Shown: positions 42,400-51,948 of the stretch, piece by piece
Position numbering within the stretch: position 1 is the stretch's first letter
How the letters are laid out: every line of letters begins with the position of its first letter
Notes under the pieces: generated by a model
The model's input: the letters and a program-made list of their open reading frames with translations, nothing else
Databases searched by the model: none
What the model was told of the DNA's origin: nothing
Assembly (NCBI GenBank): GCA_016717335.1
Contig: JADKFS010000001.1
Location: 868,001 to 932,000, forward strand
Source of the DNA: Candidatus Ribeiella danica
GTDB taxonomy: Bacteria > Chloroflexota > Chloroflexia > Chloroflexales > Roseiflexaceae
Reading direction: 5' to 3'
DNA: 64,000 nt
Position numbers and translations under genes: made by a program

Positions 42400-45300
42400 A
42401 TGGGGCACTCCTGGCCTGCCGAAGCTGACCTGTCTCAGCTCTACAGCCAGCTCGCGGCCGAGCTGGCTCAGGCGCGTAGCCGCGAAGCCGCTGCGGGCGC
42501 CTGTCTCGCGATGATCGAGGCGCAGCTCAGCCCGCGCCGGTGTCAGCTCGTCTGGGGCAGCGGCCAGCAGCTGCAGGTGCTGGGCGCGGACGCCGACGTG
42601 GCGCCGCTGCGGCCCGATCCGCCCGAGCTGAACCTGCTTCGCGAGGGCAAGCTGGCCCTGCGCGCCTCGGGCGAGGCGACGACCGCTTGCTTCGCTCCGC
42701 TGCGCGCGCGGGCCGAGCTGCTCGGCTGGCTGTATGTCGAGCAGCCCGCCTGGGGCGTCGAGAGCCCGGCCCTGCTCAGCACGCTCGCGGGGCTCGCCGC
42801 TCCGGCCCTTGCGCTGCTCGAGGCCGCCGGCCGGCGCGACGATCGTGTCGCCCAGCTGCGGACGCTCAACGAGATCGGGCGGCTGCTCAGCGGCGTGCTC
42901 GACCTCGACACGCTGCTGGAGGCGATCTACAGCGCCACCCGCCGGCTGGTCGACGCGCCGGTCTTCTATATCGCCTTCTACGAGCCGGCCAACGACCAGT
43001 TCGACCTGACCTACGCCGTCCAGGATGGCGTGCGTCTGACGACTCATGAGCAATGGGGCGCCAATATCGGGCTGGCCGGGCTGATCGCCCGCGAGCGCCA
43101 GCCGATCGCCACCGACGACTACATCTCCGAGTGCGAGCGGCGCGGCGTCCAGCCGCGGCTGTTCACGAGCCTCCACCCGGCGCGCGCCTGGCTCGGCGTG
43201 CCGCTAGTCGCCCACGATAGCCTGATCGGCATTATGACCGTCAGCAGCTATCGCGAGGGCTACATCTACAGCGCCGACCAAGTCGACGTGCTCGCGACCA
43301 TCGCCGCGCAGGCGGCGGTGGCGATCGAAAACGCGCGGCTGTACCAGCGCAGCGAGCGCCAGACCCGCCAGCTGGCCACGCTCAACCGGATCGGCCGGAC
43401 GATCACCTCGTCGCTCGACCCCGAGCGGGTGCCGTCGCTGATTATCGAGCAGGTGACCGAGCTGCTCGACGCCGACGAGGGCTCGCTGCTGCTGATCGAT
43501 GAGACCACCGGCGATCTCGTGTTCGCCTACACCACCGGGCCGATCGGCCAGCGGCTGCTGGGCCGCCGGCTGCCGCGCGGCACCGGCCTGGCCGGCTACG
43601 TCGTGGCGAACGGGCAGTCGGTGATCGCCAACGACGTGCAGCAGGATGAGCGCTTCGACAACCGCACCGACAAGACCACCGGCTATGTCACCCGCTCGCT
43701 GCTGGCGGTGCCGCTGCGCGGCGTCGGCGGCGTGCAGGGGGTGATCGAGGCGCTGAACCGGCGCGACGGCCAGGGCTTTACCTTCGAGGATCAGCAGCAG
43801 CTTGAGGCGCTGGCCGACCAGGCGGTGATCGCGCTGGAGAACGCGCGCCGCTTCGCCCAGGTCGACCAGGCGCTGGCGCGCCGCGCCCAGGAGCTGGTGC
43901 GCACCAACGATCGCCTGAATCACAACCTGCGCAGCCTGACCGCGCTGAACGCGCTCGGCATGGCGATCAACACGTCGCTGCGCAGCGCCGGCGAGATCTT
44001 CGGCATGACCGCGCGCGGCGTGGTCGAGATGACCGGCGCGCTGGGCGCCACGGTGCTGCTGGACGAGGGCGGGCGGCTGATCGCGACCCTCCAGATTGGG
44101 CCGACGCTGCCTCAGCCGGACGGCATGGCGGCGCTGCTCGGCCAGGTGATGGCGACCGGGCGGCCCGAGCTGCGCCTTGGCCTGCCGGAAGAGTCGGGCG
44201 CGCGCACGCTGCTGATCGTGCCGCTCCGCGCGACCCAGCGCACGCTTGGCGCGATCTGCGTGTACTACCCCGACGCGCCGCCGGACTCGTCCAACCAGGA
44301 GTCGGTGCTGCTGTTCGCCGCGCAGGCCGCCGTGGCGGTCGAGAGCATCGAGCTGTTCACGGCGGTGCGCAGCGCGCGCGACCAGATGGCCTCGATCCTG
44401 GCCTCGACGCGCGAGGGGATCATGCTGATCGCCCCGAACGCCCAGGTGGCGATCGCCAACGACGCGCTGCACCAGCTGTGCGGCCTGGCGCCGCACATGA
44501 CGCACAACACCAGCGTCGAGCTGTTTCTCACGGCCTGGGAGCGCGCGATCAGCTACCCGGCCGGCGAGTGGGCCGCGCTGCTCCAGGGCCTCGAAGATGT
44601 CATCGTCGGCCACCAGTCGTTCGCAACCGGCGAGCTCAACGAGCTGAGCGGCCACCCCCGCGCGGTCGAGTGGGCCGCGCTGACCGCGCTCAGCAGCGGG
44701 GCCAGCAACGGCGGGGCGCTGCTGGTGCTGCGCGACATCACCGAGGCGAAAGAGTCCGAGCGCCTGCGCCAGGACCTGACCAACATGATCGTGCACGATC
44801 TGCGCAGCCCGCTCTCCAGCGTCATGGCGTCGATCGAGCTGATGACCAAGGGCGTCGCGGGCGAGCTCGCCACCACGCAGCGCAACGTGCTCCACATTGC
44901 CTACAACAGCGCGGTGCAGATGCTGGACATGATCAACGCGCTGCTCGACATCAGCCGGCTCGAGGCCGGCCGGATGCCGCTCGACCTGCGCACGAACGAC
45001 ATCCGGCCGCTGCTCGGCCGCGCAGTCGATCGGCTGGTGTCGCTGGCGCAGGATCGCAAGATGTTGATCGAGACCGACATCCCGGCCGACCTCGCGCCGA
45101 TCCTCGCCGACGGCGAGCTGATCGTGCGGGTGCTGCAGAATCTGCTGGCGAATGCGATCAAGTTCAGCGGGCGCGGCAGCACCGTCTCGATCCGCGCCGC
45201 CCCGCTGGCGGCGGGCGATCCGTCTGCGGCCGTGCCGCCGGAGCCGGCGCTATCGTCTGGCTCGATCATGGTGGCGGTGGTCGATCGGGGCGTTGGGATC

Positions 45301-45480
45301 GCACCGCAGCATCAGGAGAAGATCTTCACGAAGTTCGGGCAGGTGGGCGAGCGGCGCGGCGGCACCGGCCTGGGGCTGACGTTCTGCAAGCTGGTCGTCG
45401 AGGCGCACGGCGGCCGCCTGTGGGTCGAGAGCGCGGTCGGCGAGGGCAGCAGCTTCTTCTTTACGCTCCCGGCCGCCTGA
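42400..45480 (+). CDS. Multi-GAF sensor histidine kinase
   Basis: 1026 residues from ATG 42400, chosen because AGGAG lies 8 nt upstream; a longer frame starts at 42298 inside the promoter. GAF domains start around LRTLNEIGRLLSGVLDLDTLLEAI and LATLNRIGRTITSSLDPERVPSLI, with a third near LTALNALGMAINTSLRSAG, and are followed by a PAS-like region (ARDQMASILASTREGIMLI). The HisKA phospho-His is in MIVHDLRSPLSSVMASIEL; the ATPase has NAIKFSG, DRGVGI and GTGLGL. There is no membrane segment, so it is a cytoplasmic sensor of an unknown small ligand or redox state. No response regulator gene is adjacent, so it is an orphan kinase here. Confidence 0.92.
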   Translation: MGHSWPAEADLSQLYSQLAAELAQARSREAAAGACLAMIEAQLSPRRCQLVWGSGQQLQVLGADADVAPLRPDPPELNLLREGKLALRASGEATTACFAPLRARAELLGWLYVEQPAWGVESPALLSTLAGLAAPALALLEAAGRRDDRVAQLRTLNEIGRLLSGVLDLDTLLEAIYSATRRLVDAPVFYIAFYEPANDQFDLTYAVQDGVRLTTHEQWGANIGLAGLIARERQPIATDDYISECERRGVQPRLFTSLHPARAWLGVPLVAHDSLIGIMTVSSYREGYIYSADQVDVLATIAAQAAVAIENARLYQRSERQTRQLATLNRIGRTITSSLDPERVPSLIIEQVTELLDADEGSLLLIDETTGDLVFAYTTGPIGQRLLGRRLPRGTGLAGYVVANGQSVIANDVQQDERFDNRTDKTTGYVTRSLLAVPLRGVGGVQGVIEALNRRDGQGFTFEDQQQLEALADQAVIALENARRFAQVDQALARRAQELVRTNDRLNHNLRSLTALNALGMAINTSLRSAGEIFGMTARGVVEMTGALGATVLLDEGGRLIATLQIGPTLPQPDGMAALLGQVMATGRPELRLGLPEESGARTLLIVPLRATQRTLGAICVYYPDAPPDSSNQESVLLFAAQAAVAVESIELFTAVRSARDQMASILASTREGIMLIAPNAQVAIANDALHQLCGLAPHMTHNTSVELFLTAWERAISYPAGEWAALLQGLEDVIVGHQSFATGELNELSGHPRAVEWAALTALSSGASNGGALLVLRDITEAKESERLRQDLTNMIVHDLRSPLSSVMASIELMTKGVAGELATTQRNVLHIAYNSAVQMLDMINALLDISRLEAGRMPLDLRTNDIRPLLGRAVDRLVSLAQDRKMLIETDIPADLAPILADGELIVRVLQNLLANAIKFSGRGSTVSIRAAPLAAGDPSAAVPPEPALSSGSIMVAVVDRGVGIAPQHQEKIFTKFGQVGERRGGTGLGLTFCKLVVEAHGGRLWVESAVGEGSSFFFTLPAA

Positions 45481-45545
45481 TTGCAGATTGCCGATTGCCG
45501 ATTGTCGATTGCACTCTCTAATCTGCAATCTGCAATCTACGATCT
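45481..45545. repeat. GATTGCN heptamer repeats in inverted arrangement
   Basis: Five GATTGCN-like units are followed by inverted TCTGCAA units, so the RNA could fold back. The block lies between the convergent kinase and MBL hydrolase genes. Confidence 0.7.
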
Positions 45546-45552
45546 ACCATCG

Positions 45553-46470
45553 TCAGATGCGCAGCTCCATCCCCTCGTAGGCCGACAGCGTGTTTGGGAA
45601 GGTCCGCTGGGCGACGTTCTCGATCTCCGCGATCGTGGCGTCGTCGTACAGCGGCTCGTGGTGAAACAGCACCAGCTGCTTGACGTTGCACGCCTGCGCC
45701 ACCGCGATCGCCATGTCGGGCGTGCTGTGGCCCCAGCCCTGCTTGGGCTTGGCCGGGTTGGTATAGTCCTCGATCCGGTACTGCGCGTCGTGGATCAGCA
45801 GGTCGGCGTCCTTGGCGAACTTGACCAGGCGCTGGTCGTTCTGGACATACCCCTCGGTGTCGGTCGCGTACACCACCGTGCGGCCGCGCCACGAGATCGA
45901 GTAGATATTCACGCCGCTCTTCGGGTGGGCATAGCTGTGGTAGGTGCGCACCCGCACCAGGTCCGGCGACGCATTGATCTCGTTGTGGTAGATGTTCAGC
46001 ACCTGGACGTCGGCCGGCTGCGGGCCGATCAGCACGATGTCGGTCTCGTTGACGTTGCGCAGGATCTTCAGCGACGGCAGATCTTCGAGCGCGACCGGGA
46101 AGCTAGGTGGGAGCATCGCGTGTGAGAGCGTCTCTTCTAGATCGCTCTCGAACACTTTCGGGCCGAGGATGTGCAGGGTGCTTGCGCCGACGTATGCCGG
46201 GTCGAAGAACGGGAAGCCCTGGGTATGGTCGTGGTGCATGTGGCTGAACAGGATCGACGCGATCACCGGGTTGTCGCCGTTGTCGCGCGAGCGGCGCATC
46301 AGCTCGGCGCCCAGGCCGATGATGCCGGTGCCGGCGTCAAGGATAATCGTGTGTGGCCCGGCCTGAATCTCGACGCACGCCGTATTCCCGCCAAAGTGCA
46401 CGGTTCGCGGCCCTGGGACCGGGTAGCTCCCGCGCACCCCCCAGAAGCGTATAATCATATCGTCCGGCAT
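45553..46470 (-). CDS. MBL-fold metallohydrolase
   Basis: 305 residues from ATG 46470, with AAAAGGAAG upstream. The metal-binding motif is FSHMHHDHTQG (HxHxDH), with further His ligands in HSYAH and FHHEP and the Asp in YATDTEG. The start MPDDMIIRFWGVRGSYPVPG with FGGNTACVE is typical of a phosphodiesterase-like MBL subgroup related to RNase Z and cAMP phosphodiesterases. Hydrolysis of a phosphodiester is likely, but the substrate is unknown. It is a single gene, convergent with the GAF kinase. Confidence 0.85.
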   Translation of the reverse strand: MPDDMIIRFWGVRGSYPVPGPRTVHFGGNTACVEIQAGPHTIILDAGTGIIGLGAELMRRSRDNGDNPVIASILFSHMHHDHTQGFPFFDPAYVGASTLHILGPKVFESDLEETLSHAMLPPSFPVALEDLPSLKILRNVNETDIVLIGPQPADVQVLNIYHNEINASPDLVRVRTYHSYAHPKSGVNIYSISWRGRTVVYATDTEGYVQNDQRLVKFAKDADLLIHDAQYRIEDYTNPAKPKQGWGHSTPDMAIAVAQACNVKQLVLFHHEPLYDDATIAEIENVAQRTFPNTLSAYEGMELRI

Positions 46471-46649
46471 CTACAGCTTCCTTTTCGTAAGCGCGCTACG
46501 CTGCGCGCTGGCAATGCAAGAATGGAAGACACGGTTCCGGCCCAAGGGCGAGCGCCACGCGCCTGAGCGCCGGGCTGGCTGCGGAGGCGCCCGCGGCACC
46601 TCCGCACCACCCCTCGAGTCGCGAACCTGTCTAAGAGTTCAATGTCTGC

Positions 46650-48122
46650 CTAGTGGCCTGCATCCGACCACGCGCGCAGCGCCTGGATCAGCAGGCGCAC
46701 GCCAACCCCGGTCGCGCCCTTCGGCGTGTAGGCCTTCTTGGGCTGCGGGTCGGTCCAGGCGGTGCCGGCGATGTCCATGTGGACCCAGGGGTAGTCGCCG
46801 ACGAAGTTGGCGAGGAAGGCGGCCGCGGTGAGCGAGCCGGCCGGCCGGCCGGCCGAATTCTTGACGTCGGCGATATCGCTCTTCACCATCTCTTTGTATG
46901 GCTCCCACAGCGGCATCCGCCAGACTCGCTCGCCGGTGGTCTCGCCGGCCTGGATCACGCGCTCGGCCAGCGCGTCATCGTTGCTCATGATACCGGTCGC
47001 GTGCGTGCCGAGCGCGACGACGATCGCGCCGGTCAGGGTCGCCAGGTCGATGATGCCGTCGGGCTGGTAGCGCTGCGCGTAGAACAGCGCGTCGGCCAGC
47101 ACGACGCGCCCCTCGGCGTCGGTGTTGAGCACCTCGATCGTCTTGCCGCTCAGCGTCTTGATGATGTCGCCCGGCTTGTAGGCGGTGCTGCTGGGCATGT
47201 TCTCGGCCGAGGCGACCAGGCCGACGACGTGGAGCGGCAGCTTGAGCTCGCCGACGATCTGCATCGCGCCGAGCACCGCCGCCGCGCCGCTCATATCCAT
47301 CTTCATCTCGTCCATCTTGTCGGCCGGCTTGATCGAGATGCCGCCGGTGTCGAACGTGATGCCCTTGCCGACCAGGCAGACCGTCGGCACGCCCGGCTGC
47401 TTGGCGCCGTGCTCGACGATAATGAAGCGCGGCGGCTGGGCCGAGCCCTGGCCGACGCCGAGGATGCCGCCGAAGCCCTGGGCGCGCAGCTCATCGAGCC
47501 CGAGCACGGTGACCGTAGCGCCGGTGCGCTGGCCGATCGCCTGGGCGGCCTCGCCCAGCCGGGCGGGCGTGATGTCGTTGCCGGGGCCGTTGGCCAGGTC
47601 GCGCGCCAGCGCGACGCCGCGGGCGATCGCCTGGCCGAGCGCGGCGCCCTGCCGGATGGCGTCGTCCTGCTCGCGCGCGACGATCGCCAGCTCGGCGATC
47701 TCGTGCCGGTCGCCGTCGCTGAGGCCGGTGCGATAGTGCAGAAAGCGATACAGGCCGAGCTGGCTGCCTTCGGCCAGCGCCTGCGCGACGGCGGCCGGCG
47801 ACAGCTGCTCGGCCGCGGGCAGCTCGACGGCGTAGCGCTCGACCTGAAGGTCGCGCGCGCGCTGCGCGGCGGCCGCGGCCGCGTCGCACAGCCGCTCGAA
47901 GGTGAGCTGGGCGCGCTTGCCCAGGCCGACCAGCATGACCCGCCGCGCCGGCACCGCGCCGCGCGGGTAGAGCACCAGCGTCCGCTTCAGCCCGCCCGCC
48001 CAGTCGCTCTGCTCGAGCAGCGCCGCGATCTGGGGCGCGAGCGCCTCGTCCTCGTAGGCGCCCAGCACCAGCAGCGGCGTATGCTGCGCCAGCGCATCGC
48101 CAGTTATGACCGAGATTTCCAT
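46650..48122 (-). CDS. pepA: Leucyl (cytosol) aminopeptidase, family M17
   Basis: 490 residues from ATG 48122, with AAAGGTG upstream. The signature NTDAEGRVVLADAL and the metal-binding stretches LVGKGITFDTGGISIKP and MKMDMSGAAAVLGA are clear. The enzyme removes N-terminal residues, preferring Leu, using two metal ions in a hexameric cytoplasmic complex. The length matches the family. An in-frame extension to 48287 has no start signal and crosses the promoter. In some bacteria PepA also binds DNA; that is unknown here. The 179-bp gap to the MBL gene shows only a short GCGCGC inverted repeat. Confidence 0.95.
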   Translation of the reverse strand: MEISVITGDALAQHTPLLVLGAYEDEALAPQIAALLEQSDWAGGLKRTLVLYPRGAVPARRVMLVGLGKRAQLTFERLCDAAAAAAQRARDLQVERYAVELPAAEQLSPAAVAQALAEGSQLGLYRFLHYRTGLSDGDRHEIAELAIVAREQDDAIRQGAALGQAIARGVALARDLANGPGNDITPARLGEAAQAIGQRTGATVTVLGLDELRAQGFGGILGVGQGSAQPPRFIIVEHGAKQPGVPTVCLVGKGITFDTGGISIKPADKMDEMKMDMSGAAAVLGAMQIVGELKLPLHVVGLVASAENMPSSTAYKPGDIIKTLSGKTIEVLNTDAEGRVVLADALFYAQRYQPDGIIDLATLTGAIVVALGTHATGIMSNDDALAERVIQAGETTGERVWRMPLWEPYKEMVKSDIADVKNSAGRPAGSLTAAAFLANFVGDYPWVHMDIAGTAWTDPQPKKAYTPKGATGVGVRLLIQALRAWSDAGH

Positions 48123-48285
48123 GACACCTTTCTTTCCAACATGCGGTCGCATGCCCCAGAGAAAACTTCGCCGGCCTCTTCGCTGGCAAATATGGTCTTT
48201 GCCTGGGGAAAAGACCGACGTCGTGCGGCGTCGAGCGCCGCGGAGTTGTGCTCGCGGGGGCGTGCTCGCCAGCGTACCGGCTTTC

Positions 48286-48294
48286 ATTATATCA
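48286..48294 (-). promoter_or_regulatory. Extended -10 promoter of pepA
   Basis: The minus strand reads TGATATAAT (48294-48286), about 165 nt upstream of the pepA ATG, giving a long leader. Confidence 0.5.
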
Positions 48295-48369
48295 TAGCGA
48301 GCAACAGCCTACCGGCCGTCGTAAGCGTCCGGCAAATTACAAAATGAGGGCAAATAGGGCTTGTTCATC

Positions 48370-48470
48370 CCTCACCCCCCTGTCCCCCCCCTCCCTGCCA
48401 CGAGAGGGGGCCTGGTGCTGTGGGTTGGGCCGCGCCGAACCACCACCGGGGGGGGCTGGTCAGCCGAAAC
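48370..48470. repeat. Degenerate REP-like element
   Basis: CCCTCACCCCCCTG followed by G-rich sequence and an imperfect hairpin resembles the REPIN-like elements but its arms have decayed. It lies between the divergent pepA and mutS promoters; the interval has no gene. Confidence 0.5.
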
Positions 48471-48518
48471 CCCAGCAACAATCAGTAAAATAGAACATTT
48501 GTTTTTATAAACGGCGCG

Positions 48519-48527
48519 TGCTATAAT
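48519..48527 (+). promoter_or_regulatory. Extended -10 promoter of mutS
   Basis: TGCTATAAT, 45 nt upstream of the mutS ATG at 48573. Confidence 0.6.
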
Positions 48528-48572
48528 GCCTCGCAAGTACGAGCGTCTACGACTGAACGGAGCGCACCCACG

Positions 48573-51500
48573 ATGAGCCAGCTCGACCGCCGCGAGCAGC
48601 AGCGCAAGCTGCGCGCTCAGCTCGACCACGAGTTTCCCGACTTTGAGCTGCTGAACTGGTACATCCAATACCGCGATCTCAAGGCCGCCTACCCCGACGC
48701 AGTGCTGCTCTACCGCCTGGGCGATTTCTACGAGACCTTCGACGACGACGCCAAGCTAGTCGCGGCGCTGCTCGACGTCACGCTCACCTACAAGAAGTTC
48801 GCCAACCATAAGCGCACCAAGGCCGAGCAGCGCGCGCCGATGGCCGGCATGCCCTACCACGCGGTCGAGCGCTACGTGACGGCGATCGTCGGCGCGGGCT
48901 ACCGGGTCGCGATCGCCGAGCAGACCTCCGAGACCCCCTCCAGCAAGTCGGACACGCGGCCGAAGTCGGTCTTCGCCGGGGCGATCGAGCAGCGCGCCGC
49001 GCGGCGCGACATCGCCGACCGCGAGGTCGTGCGTGTGATCACGCCGGGCACGGTGATCGACAGCGGGATGCTGCCGGCGACGCAGAACAACTACCTGGCG
49101 GCGGTGATCGTCGACGGTGGGCGGGCCGGGCTGGCCTACGCCGACCTGAGCACCGGCGAGTTCTGCTGCACCGAGTTCGCCGGCGAGCGCGCCGCCACCC
49201 ACGCGCAGGGCGAGCTGGCGCGGCTCCAGGCGGTCGAGCTGCTGGTGCCCGACGACGCCGCGCTGCGCCTGCCGGGGCTCGACCCGAGCAGCGCGCGGCT
49301 CGAGCACGACCTGGAGTTCATGACCAAGGACGAGCGCGAGATGCTGCTGCCGGGCGAGCGCGTGGCCCGCAAGGTCGAGGGCGAGAACAGCGCGCGCTGG
49401 GCCCACGGCCACATCACCGGCTGGCCGACCTGGCGCTGGAAGCTGCAGAACGCGGCCGACGCGCTCATGCAGCAGCTGCGCGTGCGCTCGCTCGACGGCT
49501 TCGGCCTGCGCGACAAGCCGCTGGCGGCGCGGGCGGCCGGCGCGGTGATCCAGTATATCCACGAGACGCAGCGCAGCGCGGCCAGCCAGATCAGCGCGCT
49601 GCGCACCTACACCACCGGCGGGACGATGTTTCTCGACCCGCAGACGCGCCGCAACCTCGAGATCCTGGCGGGCAGCGGCGGCAAGGCCAAGGGCTCGCTG
49701 GTCGGCGTGCTCGACCAGACCCGCACGCCGATGGGCGGGCGGCTGCTGCGCCGCTGGATCTCCCAGCCGCTGCTCGAGATCGAGCTGCTGCGCGCGCGCC
49801 AGGACGGCGTGGCGCACTTCGCCGACGACGCGCTGAAGCGCGCGACCGTGCGCGAGAAGCTCAAGCAGGTCGGCGATCTCGAGCGGGCGGTCAACCGCGT
49901 GATCCAGGGCGTCGGCGTCGCCACGCCGCGCGATATGGTGCGGCTGCGCGAGGCGCTGCGGGCGCTGCCGGCGCTGGCCGACGCGCTCGACGGCTGGATG
50001 CCGCCGGGACAGGGGACAGGGGACAGGGGGCAGGGGACAGGGGACAGGGGACAGGAGGGCGAGGATGCCTGGTGGGTCGAAGACGATGGCCTCGCTCAAG
50101 CCCCAAGCCCCAAAACCCAAGCCCCAGGCGGCAGGCCCCAAGCCCCAAGCCTGCGCGAGCAGCGCGAGTCACGCAGCCGGGCGCGCGCGCGCTATGACGA
50201 GGACGACCTGTTCGGCGAGGGCGATTGGGAGGACGAGCCTGCCTTGGGCGACAAAGAGACAAGGAGACAAGGGGACGAGGAGCCTTTCGCCACAAGCGGC
50301 GCTGCGGGTGCATCCTCAGAGCATCTGGGCGCGATCTCCTTGTCTGCCAGCCTCCCGGTCTCCATGTCTGGCCTGGACCCGTGCGCCGACGTGCTGGCGT
50401 TCCTGGAGCAGGCGCTCGACGACGACCCGCCCGCGCTGCTGGGCGCCTCGAACTACCTGCGCGCGGCCGAGGAGAACGGCGAGGCGCCGCGCCGGGTCAT
50501 CCGGCCGCGCTTCGAGCCGCAGATGGACGAGATCGTCGACCGGACGCGCCAGGCCCAGCGCTGGATCGACGCGCTGGAGCCGCGCGAGCGCACACGCCTT
50601 GGGATCAAGAACGACAAGGGCCTGCGGGTCGACTACAACAAAGTCTTCGGCTACTACATCGAGGTCTCGAACAGCTACGCCGACCGCGTGCCGGCCGACT
50701 ACATCCGCAAGCAGACGGTCGCCACCGGCGAGCGCTACTACACCGCCGAGCTGAAGGAGTTCGAGACGGTCGTCGAGGGGGCCAAGGAGAAGCTGAGCGA
50801 GCTGGAGCAGAAGGCCTTCATCCGGATCTGCGCGGCGGTGGCGGCCGAAGGGCCGCGGCTGCTTGCGACCGGGCGGGCGCTGGCCGAGATCGACGTCTAC
50901 GCGGCGCTGGCCGAGGCGGCGGTGCGCGGGCGCTACATCCGGCCGGAGCTGCACGACGACACGCGGCTGCGCGTCGTCGGCGGCCGGCACCCGGTGGTCG
51001 AGCAGATGCTCGAGGGCGAGTTCATCCCCAACGACATCAACCTCGACACCGAGGAGGATGAGATCCTGCTGGTCACCGGCCCCAATATGGCCGGGAAGTC
51101 GACCATCCTGCGCCAGGTCGCGCTGATGGTGCTGATGGCCCAGATTGGCTCGTTCGTGCCGGCCGACCAGGCCGAGATCGGCATTGTGGACAGGATCTTC
51201 ACCCGCATCGGCGCCCAAGACGACATCGCCACCGGCCAGAGCACATTCATGGTCGAGATGATCGAGACGGCGGCGCTGCTGGTCCAGAGCACCCGGCGCA
51301 GCCTGATCATCCTGGACGAGGTCGGGCGCGGCACCAGCACCTACGACGGCATGGCGATCGCGCGCGCCGTGGTCGAGTACATCCACAACGAGCCGCGGCT
51401 CGGCTGCCGGACGCTGTTCGCGACCCACTACCACGAGCTGACCGATCTGGAGCAGGTGCTGCCGCGCGTGAAGAACTATCATATGGCGGCGGTCGAGCAG

Positions 51501-51869
51501 GACAACGACGTGGTGTTTCTGCACGAGCTGCGGCGCGGCGGGGCCGACCGATCGTACGGCATCCACGTGGCGCAGCTGGCCGGCATCCCGCGGCCGGTGA
51601 TCAAGCGCGCGAGCGAGCTGCTGGCCGAGCTGGAGCGGGGGCCAGAGGCCAGGAGCCAGAGGCCAGGGGCCAGGGGCCAGGGGCCAGGGGCCAAGGGGGA
51701 ACTCAGCCCGACCCCTGATCCCCGACCCCCGACCCCCGGTCAGCTCGGCCTGTTCGACCTGGCGCCCAGCCCGGTGGTCGAGCTGCTGCGGCGGCTGAAT
51801 GTGAACGAACTGAGCCCGATCGAGGCGCTGACCAAGCTGTACGAGCTGCAGCGGCTGGCGAACCAGTAG
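48573..51869 (+). CDS. mutS: DNA mismatch repair protein MutS with low-complexity insertions
   Basis: 1098 residues, against about 850-900 for most MutS proteins. The mismatch-reading Phe-x-Glu is in LGDFYETFDDD near residue 50. The ATPase has Walker A GPNMAGKST, Walker B LIILDEVGRGTSTYDG and the HYHELTDLE region. An insertion of about 115 residues lies in the core domain after LPALADALDG, where several 7-8 bp tandem repeats (50006-50370) encode Gly/Gln/Pro-rich sequence. A second repeat block (51637-51738) precedes the C-terminal LGLFDLAPSPVVELLRRL beta-clamp-like and dimer region. Gain or loss of one heptamer would shift the frame, so the gene may switch on and off. Start chosen by the weak ACGGAGCG site. 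Confidence 0.95.
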   Translation: MSQLDRREQQRKLRAQLDHEFPDFELLNWYIQYRDLKAAYPDAVLLYRLGDFYETFDDDAKLVAALLDVTLTYKKFANHKRTKAEQRAPMAGMPYHAVERYVTAIVGAGYRVAIAEQTSETPSSKSDTRPKSVFAGAIEQRAARRDIADREVVRVITPGTVIDSGMLPATQNNYLAAVIVDGGRAGLAYADLSTGEFCCTEFAGERAATHAQGELARLQAVELLVPDDAALRLPGLDPSSARLEHDLEFMTKDEREMLLPGERVARKVEGENSARWAHGHITGWPTWRWKLQNAADALMQQLRVRSLDGFGLRDKPLAARAAGAVIQYIHETQRSAASQISALRTYTTGGTMFLDPQTRRNLEILAGSGGKAKGSLVGVLDQTRTPMGGRLLRRWISQPLLEIELLRARQDGVAHFADDALKRATVREKLKQVGDLERAVNRVIQGVGVATPRDMVRLREALRALPALADALDGWMPPGQGTGDRGQGTGDRGQEGEDAWWVEDDGLAQAPSPKTQAPGGRPQAPSLREQRESRSRARARYDEDDLFGEGDWEDEPALGDKETRRQGDEEPFATSGAAGASSEHLGAISLSASLPVSMSGLDPCADVLAFLEQALDDDPPALLGASNYLRAAEENGEAPRRVIRPRFEPQMDEIVDRTRQAQRWIDALEPRERTRLGIKNDKGLRVDYNKVFGYYIEVSNSYADRVPADYIRKQTVATGERYYTAELKEFETVVEGAKEKLSELEQKAFIRICAAVAAEGPRLLATGRALAEIDVYAALAEAAVRGRYIRPELHDDTRLRVVGGRHPVVEQMLEGEFIPNDINLDTEEDEILLVTGPNMAGKSTILRQVALMVLMAQIGSFVPADQAEIGIVDRIFTRIGAQDDIATGQSTFMVEMIETAALLVQSTRRSLIILDEVGRGTSTYDGMAIARAVVEYIHNEPRLGCRTLFATHYHELTDLEQVLPRVKNYHMAAVEQDNDVVFLHELRRGGADRSYGIHVAQLAGIPRPVIKRASELLAELERGPEARSQRPGARGQGPGAKGELSPTPDPRPPTPGQLGLFDLAPSPVVELLRRLNVNELSPIEALTKLYELQRLANQ
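50006..50150 (+). repeat. Heptamer repeats inside mutS
   Basis: About seven GGGGACA units (50006-50053) and several CCCCAAG units (50098-50150) lie in frame within mutS. Octamer-like GAGACAAG units follow at 50248-50280, with their inverse near 50338-50370. Confidence 0.85.
51637..51738 (+). repeat. Second heptamer block near the mutS 3' end
   Basis: Eight GGGGCCA-type units (51637-51693) and several CCGACCC units (51707-51738) encode the Gly/Pro/Arg-rich linker before the last MutS segment. Confidence 0.85.
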
Positions 51870-51877
51870 TGGTCGGC

Positions 51878-51920
51878 CCTCACCCCCGTGCCCCCCTCTC
51901 CCAGCGGGAGAGGGGGGAAA
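51878..51920. repeat. REP-like G/C module after mutS
   Basis: CCCTCACCCCCGTG with a CCCTCTCCCAGCGGGAGAGG hairpin; it sits between convergent mutS and the methyltransferase gene and may help end transcription. Confidence 0.55.
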
Positions 51921-51948
51921 TTGTTGGTGGGTGATCAGGCGAATCGCC

